Positions 17,368 through 21,585 of a stretch of 21,585 nucleotides of DNA are shown here, in pieces. The position numbers were made by a program, and so were the translations under genes. Source of the stretch: Nemertoderma westbladi (Eukaryota > Xenacoelomorpha > Nemertodermatida > Nemertodermatidae); assembly GCA_032718475.1 (NCBI GenBank), contig JAUCBJ010002384.1:1-21585 (forward strand). The letters are read 5' to 3'. Within the stretch, counting starts at the first letter, position 1, and every line of letters starts with the position of its first letter. The notes under the pieces are model-generated. The model was not told the DNA's origin, made no database searches, and was given only the letters and a program-made list of their open reading frames with translations.

Positions 17368-17868
17368 CTGCAATAAATATAAACGTTAGTTTGTTACAGT
17401 ATTTTCATAAATTGCTCAGCAGTGGGTGCAAAATACAGTACATGAAGCTTTTAAAAAGCTCATATCTCAGCAACTCCTCAAAGAAGTTCAGAGTTTGTTA
17501 CTGTACATTATTATAATTTGTGGAAGTTGGGTGCTATACAGTATAGTTTGGTGTAAGTTGGATACAGTTGGGTGTAGTTGGGTGAAAGTTGTGTAGTTGG
17601 GTGGAAGTGGGGTGCAGTTGCTGAGTTGGGTGAAAGTTGGGTGTTTGGCAGACCCGCAATCACATAATGACCATTGCAGCATTGACCATACCATACCGAA
17701 CTTATACAGTACTTTTTAACTACAATATTTTGTATTTTGCCATCTCGCTCATTGTCTTCTTTGTTTTTATTGGCTTGTTTGTTTTGGGCTTGTTTTGTTC
17801 ACCGATCATTGTGCTGTGGCTGTCCGATCCTCTAATTTGTACTGTGGTTGGTACCGTTAACTACATAG

Positions 17869-17916
17869 TTTATTGTTTTGGTTAGAATGCTGCCGCTGTA
17901 ACCTGCTCCTTTCCTT
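17869..17916 (+). repeat. Dispersed ~65-68 bp repeat, single copy
   Basis: GTTTATTGTTTTGGTTAG is followed by GCTGTAACCTGCTCCTTTCC, in the same orientation as 4079-4270. It is the right-arm partner of 14406-14453, so the repeat was in the element before or as the arms formed. Confidence 0.75.
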
Positions 17917-18196
17917 AAATTGGTAGGTAACAACAGCGTTTATTGATTCCCACATTCACATTCCCATCCACCTTCCCACATTTCCATCCAGCAAACCTAA
18001 AACAATAATAAGTTGTGAAATAATTGTTGAGCTGTATCAAAATCTAATTAATACATTATGACAATGTACTGTATAATAATTTCAGATCAGACAGTCTAAT
18101 TCATAATGTAGGTCTACAAAACTTCTATACATTGACCTGACTGCCTGACTGCGCCTGACACTCGCTAATACTAAATTTTCACTTCTTGGTGCTCTT

Positions 18197-18455
18197 TTGT
18201 GGTCTTTTGCAGTATTTTGCTGTCTTTTGCGGTCTTTTGCTGTCTTTTGTGGTCTTTTGCGGTCTTTTGCGGTAATTCGTCTTGCAGTATATCCATGCCT
18301 TCTCTGTTCTTTTGTGGTCTTTTGCAGTCTTTTGCGGTCTTTTGTGGTTTTTTGCGGTCTTTTGTGGTTTTTTGCGGTCTTTTATGGTCTTTTGCGGTCT
18401 TTTGTGGTATTTTGCGGTCTTTTGTGGTCTTTTGCGGTCTTTTTTGGTCTTTTGC
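18197..18455 (-). repeat. 10 bp minisatellite in right arm tip
   Basis: Inverted counterpart of 13867-14121. Units read GGTCTTTTGC/GGTCTTTTGT on the plus strand, in an inner block (about 18197-18270), a spacer with GGTAATTCGTCTTGCAG, and an outer block (about 18305-18455). The spacer begins with a 10-base copy of the element tip (GGTAATTCGT), so the tip itself seems duplicated. Confidence 0.9.
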
Positions 18456-18471
18456 GGTAATTCGTAGGACC

Positions 18472-18480
18472 GAAAATGAC
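18472..18480. repeat. Target-site duplication, right, of foldback element
   Basis: This GAAAATGAC copy abuts the right tip and matches 13844-13852. Confidence 0.8.
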
Positions 18481-19092
18481 TTGAATGTCATTTGGTATGT
18501 ATTTTTATGTTGTATGTTCTGATGTTGTTAGTATTTTGTCACATGCTGACATGGGCTGATGGGTTGGATGAGAGTAAGGTCTGAAGGTGGAAGGTGTAAG
18601 GACAGAACAGAACAGCAGAAGGAACGCTTCAAACCAGCATACTGTTTTGGCGTAATTTCAGTATTTTATTCTATTGGGCAAGCGCAAGGGTTGTACTGTT
18701 GTACGTAGGCCCTACATTTGTATGTATTGCTGTATTGGATTTAATTAAACCACTGAAAAACCATAAAAACCCGAAAAAAACCAAACAATAAAACCAAAAC
18801 AAAAAAAAAATTCAAAAAACCATGGTTTTTGCCATCCCTGACTACAATAGATTGACTTCATTTTCATTATATAGCCAGGGCACCGCGTGAGAGTGAAGTG
18901 ATAATAATATGCCTAGAGTGATAATAATATGGTTAAACTTTTTCTCAGTCTGTGCTGTAGTGGTCTAACATATCTAATTCTCATTCTACAGATGCGTACC
19001 AGTACCTATTGCTTAACTGTCTGATAGAGTGACTACTGACTGTTTTATTTATTATGTAACGGTATTTATTATTTATATTTATATATTATCTT
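18481..19092. other. Intergenic stretch
   Basis: No supported gene. 18540-18640 has cryptically simple G-rich words (GGGCTGATGGGTTGGATG, GAACAGAACAG) similar in style to 13000-13300 on the other side of the foldback element. 18753-18820 is A-rich with AAAACC words. Confidence 0.5.
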
Positions 19093-19142
19093 ATTTATTG
19101 TTTTGGTTAGAAATGCCTGCCTCTGTAACCTGCTCCTTTCCC
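19093..19142 (+). repeat. Dispersed ~65-68 bp repeat, single copy
   Basis: TTTATTGTTTTGGTTAG, CCTGCCTCTGTAACC and TGCTCCTTTCCC match the unit at 15743-15878 in reverse orientation. This copy lies outside the foldback element. Confidence 0.75.
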
Positions 19143-19199
19143 ACGCTATGTCAATTGTTTATGACGTGTGTTACTTATTTATGAAAAAAAAATGTATAA

Positions 19200-19435
19200 A
19201 GTGTTTTATAAAATAAGCGGTATATATATATATATACAAGTCATAAAATAAGCAGTAAATATACAAGTCATAAAATAAGCGGTATATATATATACAAGTC
19301 ATAAAATAAGCGGTATATATACAATTCATAAAATAAGCGGTATATATACAAGTCATAAAATAAGCGGTATATATACAAGTCATAAAATAAGCGGTATATA
19401 TATATATACAAGTCATAAAGTGTTTCATAAAACGG
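19200..19435. repeat. 27 bp minisatellite with variable TA tract
   Basis: Seven units of AAAATAAGCGGTATATATAC plus AAGTCAT start at 19210, 19245, 19272, 19303, 19330, 19357 and 19384. The unit length varies from 27 to 35 bp, mostly by the number of TA dinucleotides. TAAAGTGTTT(C/T)ATAAAA flanks both sides (about 19196 and 19416), so the array seems to have expanded inside a duplicated segment. Confidence 0.9.
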
Positions 19436-19853
19436 TCCCCAAGTTAATTATTCCCACCCCGATTGTTACCCAACTAATTAACATTTCGTTTAAACTTTTA
19501 GGAAGAAGCATCTTCTGCCCTAATTCGTCATAATATTGCCAACGGATTCGTTAGATTACTTGTATTTCGGTGCCGAACATAAACTGGAAATTAAAATTTG
19601 ACGACATAAAAGAAACTTTAAACAAACTGGTTGTTCGTTGCGGCTACGGGATATTGTAACGGCAAGTTTTCTACATCTAAATAAAAACTCCTCGCGAGGC
19701 AGTTTATATGAACTTCTGAGATATTAAATCTTGGATCATTTATTTATTATCACTTAAATTTTTACAAAATCCTGTATTATTTGAAGCTGGGCGATTATTA
19801 TATATTATAATATACCAGTTTACACTTTGTATCCTTTGGCATCCCAATTGCAG
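19436..19853. other. AT-rich stretch, no supported gene
   Basis: There is one possible acceptor (aaacttttag ending at 19500) followed by an open run reading EEASSALIRHNIANGFVRLL, ending at a stop near 19580. It is short, and I found no partner exon. Otherwise nothing is seen. Confidence 0.3.
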
Positions 19854-19949
19854 TCAGCATTGGCGCCGAGTTCGCTGGCTTCATCTCGATCCAGATACCT
19901 TCGCTATCCTGGCTGCAACACAGGCTGTTGTAGACGTGTGTGTGAGCTC
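19854..19949 (+). CDS. Candidate small internal exon
   Basis: Ninety-six bases (32 codons exactly) lie between a plausible acceptor, tggcatcccaattgcag ending at 19853, and an ideal donor GTAAGT at 19950-19955. The segment is clearly richer in G+C than its AT-rich flanks, and two of the three frames are open (one Cys-rich, with CNTGCCRRVC; another with LDPDTFAILAATQAVVDV). A length divisible by three and good splice signals fit a real internal exon. I recognise no domain, and no neighbouring exon could be linked, so a chance arrangement is possible. Confidence 0.3.
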
Positions 19950-19955
19950 GTAAGT

Positions 19956-20690
19956 ATAAATCATACGATATTAGTTATTCTCCTTTTATTAACATTTTTG
20001 ATCAAGTCAAGAGCGATTCTTATCAAGGACTTTGAAGAATACAAATTGCTAACATCTTGGAAAATGTTAGTATTCAAATTATAAAGTCATTTATTTGGAT
20101 ACTAATTCGTGCAGCTGGTAAAAAGGTCCTATATTAGTCCAGTCAATCTAGCCAAAAAAAGGGGTCAACCCAAAATAGATTCACAATAAACCTAAATCAA
20201 ATTTTTTGGCTTCTATATTATCTTGTTATTGCCCCAAAAGTCTATAACAATATAGGCCTATATGTTGCGGAAAACGTTTCATTTTCATGCAAACAAACGG
20301 CCTATTTTAGTAATGCCCAATAATTGCTCAATTCTGCTTATAGTGCTATTTGTTTGCCTTATATTATAACAAGTTGCGTGGTAACTACCTAAATAGTAAC
20401 AATTTTCTATTGTTAGTGATGTATATAGCTACCTCTTAAACAAATAACTCTAATCATTGGATGTAATGTATAATTTATTATTATAGGGTTAATTGCGTTT
20501 TTGTACTTTGTAACGTTCGTTCTACTTTACCTTTGTAAGGTACTTTTTTGGTCATTCAGCGCAGTTATAAAATAATTTGCAGGTCCTTTGTTCATGGTAT
20601 ATCGTAATGTTTTGTGATTGCTTTCACAGTGTATTTAGTTGTATTTTCTCCGTGTTACAAAGCAACCAAGTAAACAGTCGACCGGAGCAA
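19956..20690. other. AT-rich stretch, possibly intronic
   Basis: No gene or clear repeat is seen. There are scattered taggcctat words. If the candidate exon at 19854-19949 is real, this would be its downstream intron. Confidence 0.4.
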
Positions 20691-20734
20691 CCCGAAGGCT
20701 CCTATTTTGATATCTGCTACCCGAAGGTAGGGGT

Positions 20735-20815
20735 AAGGCTGAAGTGGAACCTAGCGGGTGTTGAACCTACAACTAATAGATTGCAGGCCCGTCGATCAAT
20801 CAACTGAGATAAACA
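20735..20815 (-). repeat. tRNA-like / SINE-type sequence
   Basis: On the minus strand TATCTCAGTTGATTGATCGA resembles the tRNA D-arm and internal A box. It is followed by GGGCCTGCAATCTATTA (anticodon-arm-like) and then GTAGGTTCAACACCC, which fits the B-box consensus GGTTCRANNCC exactly. Spacing between the boxes is tRNA-like. Mismatches in the D stem and the lack of a clear acceptor stem argue against a functional tRNA gene, so a tRNA-derived SINE head or decayed tRNA is more likely. Downstream on the minus strand, two CCTTCGGGT words flank a short spacer and may belong to the SINE body. Confidence 0.5.
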
Positions 20816-21585
20816 ACAACAAATATTTTTGGGAATAAACATAAAGAAAGTAGAATATCTAGATTTTATTGTTCCAGAATACTTATTGTATATAACAATA
20901 ATTTAATGACGTGATTAGATGAGAGTGATTAAATATAATTATCATTATTTAATACTGTCGTAAAAAATATTATCTGAACAATATCAACACAAAGAAACCG
21001 AATATCATATGTATTGAATATTGTATGAATATCATATTCCAGAACGTTTATCAAATAGCGTATTATATTTGATGATTTTATATATTGATATCTTGTTGCG
21101 ATATCTGGGATCAGGCCAAGCAGATGATCACGAAGAGAAGAAAGGATACAATGCTGCTGGTACAATTCTCAGTAAATGTAATAACATTTTGGTTTCTTTT
21201 TGAATTTGTTGCATTATGTCTGGTAGGGACATGATACTATACGGGCCAATTTGTCACGCTATGAATGCAATTTTGGAAAAATACGATGCGAAAAATCCAA
21301 GATGCGGTACCGGTACGAAAAATGTGTGTATTTTTTTAGTATCGTATTTAATTTAAGAGTTTATAAAAATATATATGTATTTTGTGTTACACTTAGAAAA
21401 TCATTTTATAAATCTCTGTAATAGGCAAATATTATTTATTTCAATTTTCTAGTATAATTATTGTTAATTAAAGTGTTCCAGAATATAATATATTTGTTAT
21501 ATAGAATAATATAGCCTCGCTCAGACGCAAAACCATGGAACTTTCGAACGCTCATATCTCAGATATTTTACGACGAAATTCAGAT
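20816..21585. other. AT-rich stretch, no supported gene
   Basis: Many ATATC, ATATT and GATATC words and only short frames without motifs. A ggtaccggtac patch lies near 21306-21316, a word also common in 13300-13690. Nothing else is supported to the window end. Confidence 0.5.

Larger units (their letters stand above)
17010..18196. repeat. Right arm, inner part
   Basis: Inverted counterpart of 14122-15237. It is the longer version: it retains about 80 extra bases in the 17150-17280 region and a longer GTTGGGTG-rich patch (17520-17650, the inverted CACCCAACT minisatellite). It contains one dispersed-repeat copy at 17869-17916. Confidence 0.75.
13853..18471. mobile_element. Foldback-type DNA transposon, 4.6 kb
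   Basis: Arms 13853-15237 and 17010-18471 are inverted copies of each other, roughly 85-90% similar by eye with indels, around a 1772 bp loop. The tips read GGGTCCTACGAATTACCG on the left and GGTCCTACGAATTACCG on the right (reverse complement), and both ends abut the 9 bp direct repeat GAAAATGAC. Each arm begins with 10 bp tandem repeats (CAAAAGACCG). Long inverted arms with internal short tandem repeats and 9 bp duplications are the hallmarks of Foldback elements, placed by others with Mutator-like transposons. No transposase frame is present, so it is non-autonomous or decayed. The loop contains secondary repeats and possibly nested elements. Confidence 0.8.

Noticed and set aside
18199-18522. 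Phe/Cys/Leu-rich open frames on the other strand of the arm tips
   Set aside because: Antisense readings of the same 10 bp repeat; the hydrophobic periodic peptide is an artefact.
19171-19428. Repetitive TAYFMTCIYT-type frame
   Set aside because: Translation of the 27 bp minisatellite on the minus strand.
20735-20815. Functional tRNA gene
   Set aside because: The B box fits but the D stem is mismatched and no clear acceptor stem pairs; a SINE head or decayed tRNA is more likely.

Overview
This is a repeat-dense piece of an animal nuclear genome with no recognisable, intact host protein-coding gene. It is AT-rich, has no bacterial-style packed genes, and carries non-LTR retrotransposon remains, inverted-repeat elements, minisatellites and possible splice signals. 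The repeated words taggcctat/taggcctac and tactgta and the element types resemble marine invertebrate or other non-mammalian animal genomes; the species cannot be named from this sequence.

Layout. 1-1320 is a CG-richer stretch with small unassigned open frames and a cluster of strong stem-loops at 740-908. 1321-4320 is intergenic, with several short non-autonomous inverted-repeat elements (2623-2781, 3010-3160, 3371-3483, 3527-3632), a tetranucleotide microsatellite and copies of a dispersed ~65-68 bp repeat ending in 25 consecutive C. 4327-~5565 (minus) is a decayed RTE-like LINE fragment. ~6600-~11250 (plus) is a long but broken CR1/L2-like LINE with zinc-finger/PHD ORF1, endonuclease and reverse transcriptase; its RT is split by a ~200 bp internal inversion and has lost its catalytic core. 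11259-12386 (minus) is a second, cleaner, 5'-truncated copy of the same RTE-like family, flanked by a 9 bp target-site duplication and inserted in or just after the CR1-like 3' region.

13853-18471 is the most striking object: a 4.6 kb foldback-type DNA transposon with inverted arms of about 1.4 kb, arm tips built from 10 bp tandem repeats, a 1.8 kb loop, and a 9 bp direct repeat (GAAAATGAC) abutting both ends. Structurally it matches the Foldback class (long inverted repeats with internal short tandem repeats, 9 bp duplications), which is related to Mutator-like elements. No transposase is seen. The arms hold what may be a decayed exon, and the loop holds an 11 bp palindromic satellite, a 68 bp duplication and a small hairpin element.

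18481-21585 is AT-rich intergenic or intronic DNA with a 27 bp TA-variable minisatellite, one candidate small exon (19854-19949) and a tRNA-like SINE-type stretch (minus strand, ~20735-20815).

Nothing here works as a pathway. The window records successive mobile-element activity: two LINE families, a foldback element and several MITE-like hairpins, with post-insertion decay.
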